NCBI GenBank assembly: GCA_027030435.1
Contig: JALVEX010000041.1
Coordinates: 1-5,400 of the forward strand
Direction of reading: 5' to 3'
Length of the DNA: 5,400 bases
Source of the DNA: Paracoccaceae bacterium
Lineage (GTDB): Bacteria > Pseudomonadota > Alphaproteobacteria > Rhodobacterales > Rhodobacteraceae
This document shows, piece by piece, positions 1 through 5,400 of this stretch; within the stretch, counting starts at the first letter, position 1, and every line of letters begins with the position of its first letter. The position numbers and the translations under genes are program-made. The notes under the pieces are model-generated. The model saw only the letters and a list, made by a program, of their open reading frames with translations, ran no database searches and had not been told where the DNA came from.

Positions 1-880
1 GCAAATCGTATTTGCAGGCGGCATAGTTGCCATGCCAGGCCACCACATCGAGCGGGCTGTGGCCGATTTCCGTTTCATGAAATTGCCCGCCCCATTTCAC
101 CACCACGCGGCTGGGCACCTCGCGATCTTCGAAAGCGGCGACGGGGGTCTTGAAATCGCGGGGGTTGGCGAGGCAATTGGCCCCGATCGGCCCGCGCGAG
201 GGCAGATCGAATTTCTGCCCGTAGTTTTCGCAGACAAAACCACGCGCGGGGCCTTCCAGCACCTCAACCCGGAAGACCATGCCCCGCGGCAGGATGGCGA
301 TTTCCTTTGGCTCGAGATCGATGATGCCAAGCTCGGTGAAAAAGCGAAGCCGCCCCTCCTGGGGCACGATCAGAAGCTCGCTGTCGGCGGAGAAGAAATA
401 TTCGTCCTCCATCGACTCATTGATCAGATAGATATGGCTGGCCATGCCCACCTGGGTATTCACGTCGCCCGCCGTCGTCATGGTGCGCATACCGGTGAGG
501 AAGGTGAGCGGCTCATCGCTGTGGGGCACGGGATCCCAGCGATACTGGCCGAGAGAGATCACATCCGGGTCAATATTGGGAGCCGATTTCCAGTAGGGAA
601 GCTCGATCTTCCTGAAGCGGCCCGTGTGCTTCACCGAAGGGCGGATGCGATAGCACCAGGTGCGCTCGTTCTGGCCCCGGGGCGCGGTGAAGGCGGTGCC
701 GGAAAGCTGCTCGGCATAGAGGCCGTAATTGCAGCGCTGGGGGCTGTTCTGGCCCTGGGGCAGCGCGCCGGGAAGGGCCTCGGTTTCGAAATCGTTGCCG
801 AAGCCGGGCATGTAGCCCTCGGTGGTGCCGCAGGGCGTGGGAGCGATGGTCATCCGCTGCGAAACATCCTGATCCTTCAT
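1..880 (-). CDS. hmgA: Homogentisate 1,2-dioxygenase, N-terminal part (gene runs off the left edge)
   Basis: This cytoplasmic Fe(II) enzyme of tyrosine/phenylalanine catabolism cleaves the ring of homogentisate to maleylacetoacetate. The minus-strand reading gives 293 residues without a stop; family members are about 430-445 long, so roughly a third is missing. Family blocks seen are GFGNDF (26-31), LYAEQLSGTAFTAPR (54-68), MEDEYFFSADSELLIVPQEG (157-176), GPIGANCLANPRDF (230-243) and HSPLDVVAWHGNY (274-286). His283 in the WHGN block matches the active-site histidine (His292 in the human enzyme). The iron-binding His/Glu/His residues lie further C-terminal, outside the window, so catalytic integrity cannot be judged. 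The ATG at 880 follows GGAGG at 7 bases; an in-frame ATG at codon 10 is less likely. The gene is divergent from a MarR regulator and carries a palindrome in its promoter. The identification is secure from motif order. Confidence 0.96.
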   Translation of the reverse strand, partial: MKDQDVSQRMTIAPTPCGTTEGYMPGFGNDFETEALPGALPQGQNSPQRCNYGLYAEQLSGTAFTAPRGQNERTWCYRIRPSVKHTGRFRKIELPYWKSAPNIDPDVISLGQYRWDPVPHSDEPLTFLTGMRTMTTAGDVNTQVGMASHIYLINESMEDEYFFSADSELLIVPQEGRLRFFTELGIIDLEPKEIAILPRGMVFRVEVLEGPARGFVCENYGQKFDLPSRGPIGANCLANPRDFKTPVAAFEDREVPSRVVVKWGGQFHETEIGHSPLDVVAWHGNYAACKYDL

Positions 881-886
881 GGCATA

Positions 887-894
887 TCCTCCCC
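887..894 (-). promoter_or_regulatory. Ribosome binding site of hmgA
   Basis: Read on the minus strand, GGGGAGGA lies 6 bases before the ATG at 880 (core GGAGG at 7 bases), which supports that start. A second, stronger match, AAGGAGG at 907-901, lies 20 bases before the ATG. It is too far to serve that start directly and has no well-spaced start codon of its own. Confidence 0.7.
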
Positions 895-920
895 GATTCA
901 CCTCCTTGGCCTCGGCGGAT

Positions 921-948
921 GGTATCGTTGCAAGTGCAATGAAGTCAA
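921..948 (-). promoter_or_regulatory. Predicted hmgA promoter (sigma70-type)
   Basis: On the minus strand there is TTGACT (948-943), a 16-base spacer, then GATACC (926-921). The -35 box matches the housekeeping consensus in its first five positions. The -10 box is weak (3 of 6), as is common for regulated alphaproteobacterial promoters. Transcription would start near 914, giving a leader of about 30-35 bases before the hmgA ATG. The spacer is almost filled by an inverted repeat, so a protein bound there would block RNA polymerase. Box assignment is by eye. Confidence 0.5.
925..942. promoter_or_regulatory. Candidate MarR-type operator (inverted repeat)
   Basis: The sequence TCGTTGCA-AG-TGCAATGA has two 8-base arms with one mismatch; the inner TTGCA-AG-TGCAA (928-939) is perfect. 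Near-palindromes of 16-20 bp are the usual binding sites of MarR dimers. This one lies between the -35 and -10 boxes of the predicted hmgA promoter and about 80 bases before the divergent marR start, so it could serve repression of hmgA and possibly autoregulation. A further TTGCAA at 959-964 lies 31 bases away, about three helical turns, and could be an auxiliary half-site. Binding by the adjacent regulator is inferred from position. Confidence 0.5.
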
Positions 949-1021
949 TCGCCGGCCCTTGCAACCGGTGGCGATCCGTGGCCTTTTGCGGGAAATGATC
1001 GGTGGAATATGCGGTAGGCCC

Positions 1022-1495
1022 ATGGCGAAATTCGATCTCGATGCGTTCCTTCCCTATCAGCTTGCGGTGCTTTCGAGCCGGGTGAGCCGGGAATTTGCAT
1101 CGCTTTATCGGCAGAAATTCGGCATCTCCATTCCCGAATGGCGCGTGATCGCGCATCTTTCGCAATCAGGATCGGTGAGCGTGCGCGAAATCCACCAGAA
1201 GGTGGACATGGACAAATCCAAGGTGAGCCGCGCCGCCACGCGCCTCGAAAAGGCGGGTTACATCTCGAAAAGGCTGAACCCGGATGATCGAAGGCTCGTG
1301 GAACTCGCATTGACGGACAAAGGCCGGGCCATGGTGGAGGAAATCACACCGATGGCGCGGGCCTACGAGGAAAGGGTGCTGGCGGCGCTCGGCCCCGAGG
1401 CGGCCTGTTTCCGCGCCGCGCTGGAAAGGCTTCTTGCGGGAGAAACGCATCAGGAGGAAGCGGCCGCGCCGGCCAGGGCAGCAAGTGCACAATGA
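1022..1495 (+). CDS. MarR-family winged helix-turn-helix transcriptional regulator
   Basis: This is a 157-residue protein, a normal size for MarR regulators, which bind DNA as dimers and usually release it on binding a phenolic or other small ligand. An N-terminal helical dimerisation segment (about 5-33) leads into the wHTH: WRVIAHL (40-46), SVREIHQKVDMDKSKVSRAA (53-72) with the recognition helix around 64-78, then the wing with the typical DDRR at 88-91. A C-terminal dimerisation helix (about 103-138) ends in an Ala/Glu-rich tail. The ATG at 1022 starts the conserved part (MAKFDLDAFLPYQL); an in-frame ATG at 995 would add nine unconserved-looking residues. No strong ribosome binding site precedes either. 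It is divergent from hmgA and first in an apparent operon with a thiolase. Control of hmgA by a homogentisate-related ligand is inferred from position and the operator-like repeat, not from the protein itself. Confidence 0.9.
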   Translation: MAKFDLDAFLPYQLAVLSSRVSREFASLYRQKFGISIPEWRVIAHLSQSGSVSVREIHQKVDMDKSKVSRAATRLEKAGYISKRLNPDDRRLVELALTDKGRAMVEEITPMARAYEERVLAALGPEAACFRAALERLLAGETHQEEAAAPARAASAQ

Positions 1496-1500
1496 GGGAG
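1494..1500 (+). promoter_or_regulatory. Ribosome binding site of the thiolase gene
   Basis: GAGGGAG overlaps the TGA stop of the MarR gene (1493-1495) and lies 5 bases before the ATG at 1506 or 8 before the ATG at 1509. Its overlap with the upstream stop suggests translational coupling within one transcript. Confidence 0.65.
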
Positions 1501-1505
1501 AAATC

Positions 1506-2684
1506 ATGATGGAAGATACCGTCATCCTTTCTGGCGCGCGCACGGCGATCGGAAGCTTCGGCGGGGCGCTCGCCGCGACTCCCCCGACGGAGCTTGCCGC
1601 GACCGTGGCGCGCGAGGCGATCCGGCGCGCGGGCATTTCTCCCGATCAGATCGGACATGCCGTTTTCGGCAATGTCATCAATACCGAACCGGCAGACATG
1701 TATCTCGCCCGTATGGCCGCCATGAAGGCGGGTGTGCCGGAGAGCACGCCGGCGATGAATGTCAATCGCCTGTGCGGATCGGGTGTGCAGGCCATCATCT
1801 CGGCGGCGCAGAATCTCGCCATGGGGGATGGCGATTTCGCGCTCGCGGGCGGTGCGGAGAGCATGAGCCGCGCGCCCTATATCCTCCCCGATGCGCGCTG
1901 GGGGCGGAAGATGGGCGATGCGGGGGGGCAGGACATGCTTCTCGGCACGCTCAATTGCCCCTTCGGCAGCGGCCACATGGGGATAACTGCCGAAAACGTG
2001 GCCGAACGCCATGGGATCAGCCGCGAAGAGCAGGATGCCTTCGCCCTTGAAAGCCAGAAACGTGCGGCGCGGGCCATTGGCGAAGGGTATTTCAGGGATG
2101 AAACAGTGCCCGTGGAGGTGCGAAAGCGGCGCGAGGTGGTGCTCTTCGATACGGATGAGCACCCGAAGGCAACGACGGCCGAAGCGCTTGCCGCCCTGCC
2201 GCCCGCCTTCCGCAAGGGCGGAACGGTGACGGCGGGCAATGCTTCGGGGATCAACGATGGCGCTGCGGCGCTGGTGCTCGCGCGCGCCGATGCCGCCGAG
2301 GCCGCAGGCTGCACGCCCCAGGCCCGGATCATCGGCTACGCCCATGCCGGCGTTGCCCCCGAGGTCATGGGGATCGGCCCCGTTCCGGCCGTGCGCCGGC
2401 TTTTCGGGAAAACCGGCCTCGGCGCGGATGATTTCGACGTGATCGAATCAAACGAGGCCTTCGCCGCGCAGGCGCTTGCGGTAACGAAGGAGCTGGGCTT
2501 CGATCCCGCGCGCGTCAACCCGAATGGCGGCGCCATCGCGCTTGGCCATCCGGTGGGCGCCACCGGCGCGATCCTCACGGTGAAGGCGATCCATCACCTC
2601 AAGCGCACCGGGGGCAGGCGCGCTCTCATCACCATGTGCATCGGCGGCGGGCAGGGCATAGCCCTTGCGATCGAAGCCGTCTGA
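1506..2684 (+). CDS. bktB: Acetyl-CoA C-acyltransferase (BktB-like beta-ketothiolase)
   Basis: This thiolase reversibly condenses or cleaves acyl-CoAs (2 acetyl-CoA to and from acetoacetyl-CoA, perhaps longer 3-ketoacyl-CoAs). At 392 residues it is full length. Catalytic residues are Cys90 (NRLCGSG, acyl-accepting), His348 (GHPVGATG) and Cys378 (CIGGGQG, acid/base), plus Asn316 in NEAFA, Met158 in HMGITAEN and Met288. These match the Zoogloea biosynthetic thiolase set Cys89/Met157/Met288/Asn316/His348/Cys378. FGNVINTEPADMYLAR (54-69) and FDTDEH (214-219) resemble Cupriavidus BktB, hence the tentative symbol; chain-length preference cannot be read from sequence. The start is one of two adjacent ATGs (1506, 1509). 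The gene is 10 bases after the MarR gene and 29 before the gamma-glutamyltransferase gene. Beside hmgA it may split acetoacetyl-CoA made from the acetoacetate end product of tyrosine breakdown; a general ketothiolase or PHB-related role is also possible. Confidence 0.93.
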   Translation: MMEDTVILSGARTAIGSFGGALAATPPTELAATVAREAIRRAGISPDQIGHAVFGNVINTEPADMYLARMAAMKAGVPESTPAMNVNRLCGSGVQAIISAAQNLAMGDGDFALAGGAESMSRAPYILPDARWGRKMGDAGGQDMLLGTLNCPFGSGHMGITAENVAERHGISREEQDAFALESQKRAARAIGEGYFRDETVPVEVRKRREVVLFDTDEHPKATTAEALAALPPAFRKGGTVTAGNASGINDGAAALVLARADAAEAAGCTPQARIIGYAHAGVAPEVMGIGPVPAVRRLFGKTGLGADDFDVIESNEAFAAQALAVTKELGFDPARVNPNGGAIALGHPVGATGAILTVKAIHHLKRTGGRRALITMCIGGGQGIALAIEAV

Positions 2685-2701
2685 GCACCGAGCAAGCTTT
2701 C

Positions 2702-2706
2702 AGGAG
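2702..2706 (+). promoter_or_regulatory. Ribosome binding site of the gamma-glutamyltransferase-family gene
   Basis: AGGAG lies 7 bases before the ATG at 2714 and 4 before the ATG at 2711. The spacing favours 2714. The thiolase stop is only 17 bases upstream, so there is little room for a separate promoter. Confidence 0.6.
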
Positions 2707-2713
2707 TGCAATG

Positions 2714-4294
2714 ATGCGTGATTTCCAGCTTCCCGGCCGATCCGCCGTCTATGCCACCAACGGCATGTGCGCCACCTCCCATCCTCTCGCCGCAAAGGTG
2801 GCCGTGGACATGCTGCAAGGGGGCGGCAATGCTGTCGATGCAGCGATCGCGGCGGCGCTGGTGCTCGGAATCGCCGAGCCTCAGATGACGGGCATCGGCG
2901 GCGATTGTTTCGTGTTGCTGAAGCCCGCCGGCGAAGAGCGCATCATCGCGCTCAATGGCTCGGGGCGCGCGCCGGAGGGGCTTGATCCCGAACGCCTGCG
3001 CGCAGAGGGGCACAAGGCGATGCCGCTTCACAGCGCCGATGCCGTCACCATTCCCGGCGCCGTGGATTGCTTCTGGCGGCTTTCGCGTGATTGGGGGAGG
3101 CTGGAATTTGCCGAATTGCTCGCGCCGGCCATCCACTACTGCGAAGAAGGTGTGCCGGTCGCGCCGCGCACCGCTTTCGATTGGGCCCGCGCCGCCGATT
3201 GCCTGCAGGGGGAGGCGCGCAGGCATTATCTCATCAACGGCAAGCCGCCAGCCACGGGGCAGATCTTCCGCGCCCCTGGCCTGGCAGAGGCGCTGCGTCT
3301 GATCGCGGAGAAAGGCCGGGACGCCTTTTACGCGGGCGAGATCGCGGCAGACATGCTCGCAAGCCTTCAGGCGGCTGGTGGTAGCCATACACTTGAGGGT
3401 TTCGCCGCCACGGCTTGCGAATATACCGAGCCGGTGATCGGGCAGTACAAGGATGCCGAGCTGTTCGAGCACCCGCCGAACGGGCAGGGGGCCACGGCGA
3501 TCCTCATGGCCAATATCCTGAAAAATTTCGATCTTCCCGGGCTTGACCCTCTCGGCGCCATGCGCGCCCATCTTGAGGCGGAAGCCGCGAAACTCGCCTA
3601 TGATGCACGTAACCGCTTCATCGCTGATCCGGCGCATGTGGATCGCCTCGATCACATGCTCTCGCAGGCCACGGCCGATGCCCTGGCCGCGCTGATCGAT
3701 CCCGTGCATGCCATGCCTGATCCGCATGCGCTGAGTGAAGCCGTTCACCGCGATACCGTCTATCTGACGGTGGTTGACCGTGATCGCTGCGCCGTTTCGC
3801 TGATCCATTCCATCTATCATTCCTTCGGCTCCGGCATCGCCTCGGAAAAATATGGCATCCTTTTCCAGAACCGCGGCGCCGGGTTCAGCCTCACACCCGG
3901 CCATCCCAACGAGGCCGGCGGCGGCAAGCGGCCGATGCACACGATCATTCCCGCATTCCTGCGCCGTGGGGGGCAGACATGGATGCCCTTCGGGGTGATG
4001 GGCGGCGCCTATCAGCCAACAGGGCATGTGAGGCTGATGACGAATCTGGTGGATTACGGCATGGAGCTTCAGGCCGCGATCGACGCCCCGCGCAGCTTCC
4101 CGGATGCGGGCGTGCTTCAGGTGGAGCGGGGATATGGCGAGGATGTGCGCGAGGCGCTGCGGGAAATGGGCCATCGGGTGGTGATTCCCGAGGTGCCGCT
4201 TGGCGGCGCGCAAGCCATCATCATCGACGAGAGCGAAGGCGTGCTGATCGGCGCATCCGACCCGCGCAAGGATGGCTGCGCCCTCGGTTACTGA
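2714..4294 (+). CDS. Gamma-glutamyltransferase family protein, non-classical and probably cytoplasmic
   Basis: This Ntn-hydrolase family is made as a proenzyme that cuts itself before a threonine, giving large and small subunits; members hydrolyse or transfer gamma-glutamyl groups. The protein is 526 residues (527 from the ATG at 2711). Family marks are HPLAAKVAVDMLQGGGNAVD (23-42), MTGIGGDCF (58-66), Arg85 in NGSGRAP (like E. coli Arg114), the cleavage motif DTVYLTVVD with predicted nucleophile Thr348, FGSGI (371-375) and GGAYQPTGH (430-438), with the oxyanion glycines at 430-431. Predicted subunits are residues 1-347 and 348-526. By my alignment from memory, E. coli Asn411, Gln430 and Asp433 become Tyr368, Arg387 and Gly390, Ser462-Ser463 become His-Thr, and about 10 residues of the lid loop are absent. 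The N-terminus has no signal peptide. It resembles cytoplasmic YwrD-like homologues more than periplasmic Ggt. It ends the MarR/thiolase operon; its substrate is unknown. Confidence 0.88.
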   Translation: MRDFQLPGRSAVYATNGMCATSHPLAAKVAVDMLQGGGNAVDAAIAAALVLGIAEPQMTGIGGDCFVLLKPAGEERIIALNGSGRAPEGLDPERLRAEGHKAMPLHSADAVTIPGAVDCFWRLSRDWGRLEFAELLAPAIHYCEEGVPVAPRTAFDWARAADCLQGEARRHYLINGKPPATGQIFRAPGLAEALRLIAEKGRDAFYAGEIAADMLASLQAAGGSHTLEGFAATACEYTEPVIGQYKDAELFEHPPNGQGATAILMANILKNFDLPGLDPLGAMRAHLEAEAAKLAYDARNRFIADPAHVDRLDHMLSQATADALAALIDPVHAMPDPHALSEAVHRDTVYLTVVDRDRCAVSLIHSIYHSFGSGIASEKYGILFQNRGAGFSLTPGHPNEAGGGKRPMHTIIPAFLRRGGQTWMPFGVMGGAYQPTGHVRLMTNLVDYGMELQAAIDAPRSFPDAGVLQVERGYGEDVREALREMGHRVVIPEVPLGGAQAIIIDESEGVLIGASDPRKDGCALGY

Positions 4295-4311
4295 AGCGCC
4301 TTTCGGTCTTT

Positions 4312-4644
4312 TCAGTTGAGCTGGAACTGGAGCGGATAGCTGCCCCCCTCGAACTCGCCGAACAGATCGGGGAGATCGGGGTGGGTTACCGGCTCGCCGG
4401 TGTAATCGGCCATGAGATTCTGCTCGGAAACATAGGCGACGTAGTAATTATCGTCATTCTCCGCCAGCAGGTGGTAGAAGGGCTGCTCCTTTGAGGGGCG
4501 GCTTTCCTCGGGGATGGCATCATACCATTCCTCGGTGTTCGAGAAAATCGCATCCACATCGAATATCACTCCCCGGAAGGGGTGCTTCCGGTGGCGGACA
4601 ACCTGCCCGATATGATATTTCGCACGTTTTTTCAGCATGTCCAT
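4312..4644 (-). CDS. hspQ: Heat shock protein HspQ (hemimethylated-DNA-binding YccV-like domain)
   Basis: This small cytoplasmic protein has 110 residues (E. coli HspQ about 105). In enterobacteria HspQ is a heat-shock protein linked to degradation of unstable DnaA and reported to enhance Lon specificity; the domain was first described as binding hemimethylated DNA. Conserved blocks are IGQVVRHR (12-19), PFRGVIFDVD (22-31), NTEEWY (36-41), IPEESRPSKEQPFYHLLAEN (44-63) and YVSEQNL (71-77), spanning nearly the whole protein. The ATG at 4644 has AGGGG four bases upstream; an in-frame ATG two codons later (4638) has the same site at 10 bases, so either may be used. It converges on the gamma-glutamyltransferase gene with a 17-base gap and is divergent from the SLT lipoprotein gene. 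I could not find a convincing heat-shock (sigma32-type) promoter upstream. Function in this lineage is inferred by homology. Confidence 0.94.
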   Translation of the reverse strand: MDMLKKRAKYHIGQVVRHRKHPFRGVIFDVDAIFSNTEEWYDAIPEESRPSKEQPFYHLLAENDDNYYVAYVSEQNLMADYTGEPVTHPDLPDLFGEFEGGSYPLQFQLN

Positions 4645-4917
4645 TCAGCCCCTGCCGAGCTTTTTGAAGGAATTCTGCACCAATGTCCATGCCGGGGGAA
4701 GCAAATTGAAAGAAACAGTCTGTGATGTTTACGCTGACAGTCAGCAGCGCCCGTATCGGAAAATCCCGCCGGATCATGACCTTGCGCGTGGGCAGGATAT
4801 GGCCGGCAGATCCGCATGAAGCATATGTGATCAGTGTTGGATATGGAAACCTGTTTCACCGAAGATCGTTTTCGTCTATTCTCGGCCTCAAGCAAAAAGA
4901 CAATCGAGCAAGAGGCA
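4645..4917. other. Divergent intergenic region between hspQ and the SLT lipoprotein gene
   Basis: These 273 bases must hold the promoters of hspQ (leftward) and of the lipoprotein gene (rightward), but I see no convincing -35/-10 pair on either strand. Small open frames here (for example 4637-4819 on the plus strand) have no recognisable product and overlap hspQ or the lipoprotein gene. The only clear structure is a 13-bp palindrome at 4733-4745. The stretch looks less GC-rich than the flanking genes. Confidence 0.6.
4733..4745. repeat. Perfect 13-bp palindrome in the hspQ/lipoprotein intergenic region
   Basis: GCTGAC-A-GTCAGC has two perfect 6-base arms around one central base, about 90 bases before the hspQ start and 190 before the lipoprotein start. 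It has no T-run and too short a loop for a terminator. It could be a dimeric regulator site, but a single copy this short may also be chance. Confidence 0.35.
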
Positions 4918-5400
4918 ATGAGCAGATTTTTTCGGGCAACCCTTCTGGTATTGCTTGTCGGCTCCTGCGGAGGGGGCAACAATACCGCGCCGCGCAATCT
5001 CGATAATGCCTGCAGCATCGCCGATCAACGGCCGAGATATCTGAAAGCCATGAAGCGCACCGAGCGGCGCTGGGGCGTGCCGGTGCATGTGCAGATGGCA
5101 ACCATCTATCAGGAGAGCAAGTTTGTCGGCGATGCGCGCACGCCCTTTCGCTATGTGCTCGGGGTGATCCCCATGGGGCGGCAATCCTCGGCCTATGGCT
5201 TCGCCCAGGCCCTCGATGCCACCTGGAAGGAATACAAGCGCGAAACTGGCCGATATGGTGCGAGGCGCGATGATATCGAGGACGCGACCGATTTCATGGG
5301 CTGGTACATGGCGCAATCAAGCGAAATGCTCGGGATTCCGCTCTCCGATGCCCGCAGCCAGTATCTCGCCTATCACGAGGGCCGCAGCGGTTATGCGCGC
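4918..5400 (+). CDS. Lytic transglycosylase SLT-domain lipoprotein, N-terminal part (gene runs off the right edge)
   Basis: The reading frame is open to the window end (161 residues). It starts with a short lipoprotein signal: basic MSRFFR, hydrophobic ATLLVLLVGS, then Cys17 in a VGSC lipobox followed by a Gly/Asn linker, predicting a lipid-anchored envelope protein. Then comes a lysozyme-like SLT fold: WGVPVHVQMATIYQESKF (52-69) with candidate catalytic Glu66 in the IYQES motif, SAYGFAQALDATW (91-103) carrying the usual G-[FY]-x-Q element, DDIEDATDFMGWYM (118-131) and QYLAYHEGRSGYAR (148-161). Such enzymes cleave peptidoglycan glycan strands, forming 1,6-anhydromuramoyl ends. I chose the ATG at 4918 because it puts the signal at the N-terminus; an in-frame ATG at 4843 would add 25 mostly polar residues. 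The ribosome site is poor (AAGAGG two bases before the ATG). Activity is inferred from motifs. Confidence 0.86.
   Translation, partial: MSRFFRATLLVLLVGSCGGGNNTAPRNLDNACSIADQRPRYLKAMKRTERRWGVPVHVQMATIYQESKFVGDARTPFRYVLGVIPMGRQSSAYGFAQALDATWKEYKRETGRYGARRDDIEDATDFMGWYMAQSSEMLGIPLSDARSQYLAYHEGRSGYAR

Noticed and set aside
899..907. AAGGAGG followed by an in-frame GTG at 901 as a longer hmgA start
   Set aside because: The GTG immediately abuts the ribosome-site-like sequence, so spacing is wrong, and the ATG at 880 has its own well-placed GGAGG.
32..1021. Long in-frame plus-strand extension upstream of the MarR gene
   Set aside because: It is antisense to the clearly coding hmgA gene, and the MarR domain begins at the ATG at 1022, so the extension is just an open shadow frame.
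1344..2345. A 333-codon minus-strand open frame opposite the thiolase gene
   Set aside because: Arg/His/Ala-rich translation with no family resemblance; the plus-strand thiolase has all catalytic motifs.
2594..4213. A 539-codon open frame on the minus strand opposite the gamma-glutamyltransferase gene
   Set aside because: It is a shadow frame from high-GC codon bias. Its translation shows no recognisable domain, whereas the plus strand encodes a clear full-length family member.
4645..4780. Possible heat-shock (sigma32) promoter for hspQ
   Set aside because: C-rich and CTTTCAA-like stretches exist on the minus strand, but no pair has acceptable spacing, so I do not call one.
4637..4819. 60-codon plus-strand open frame in the hspQ upstream region
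   Set aside because: It begins inside the hspQ coding start on the other strand, has no plausible ribosome site and resembles no known small protein.
4722..5006. 94-codon plus-strand open frame overlapping the SLT lipoprotein start
   Set aside because: It runs out of frame through the lipoprotein signal and N-terminal region and shows no recognisable domain.

Overview
The window is high-GC, densely coding DNA that looks like an alphaproteobacterial chromosome, most likely of the Sphingomonadales/Erythrobacter type. That placement is an inference from protein character, codon use and gene set; no rRNA or other decisive marker is present. No mobile element, CRISPR array, tRNA or rRNA is visible.

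Layout. (1) 1-880, minus strand: the N-terminal two thirds of homogentisate 1,2-dioxygenase (hmgA), cut by the left edge. (2) 881-1021: a divergent regulatory region with a good hmgA promoter. An inverted repeat centred on TTGCA-AG-TGCAA fills the spacer between its -35 and -10. (3) 1022-4294, plus strand: a tight three-gene run of a MarR-family regulator, a BktB-like thiolase and a gamma-glutamyltransferase-family Ntn-hydrolase, with gaps of 10 and 29 bases. (4) 4312-4644, minus strand: hspQ, converging on the gamma-glutamyltransferase gene with a 17-base gap. (5) 4645-4917: a 273-base divergent intergenic region with one perfect 13-bp palindrome. (6) 4918-5400, plus strand: the start of a lipoprotein with a lytic-transglycosylase (SLT) fold, cut by the right edge.

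How the genes may work together. Homogentisate dioxygenase opens the ring in tyrosine/phenylalanine catabolism, which ends in fumarate and acetoacetate. Once acetoacetate is activated to acetoacetyl-CoA, a thiolase can split it to two acetyl-CoA. A MarR gene divergent from hmgA, with a palindrome inside the hmgA promoter, suggests local repression of tyrosine catabolism relieved by a pathway aromatic; this is a testable inference. The role of the gamma-glutamyltransferase homologue is unclear. It keeps the catalytic threonine but appears to lack several substrate-binding residues of classical glutathione-processing enzymes and has no signal peptide. hspQ and the SLT lipoprotein look like unrelated housekeeping genes.

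I found no evidence of a wholly new system. The most interesting points are the promoter-embedded operator and the non-classical gamma-glutamyltransferase in the regulator/thiolase operon.
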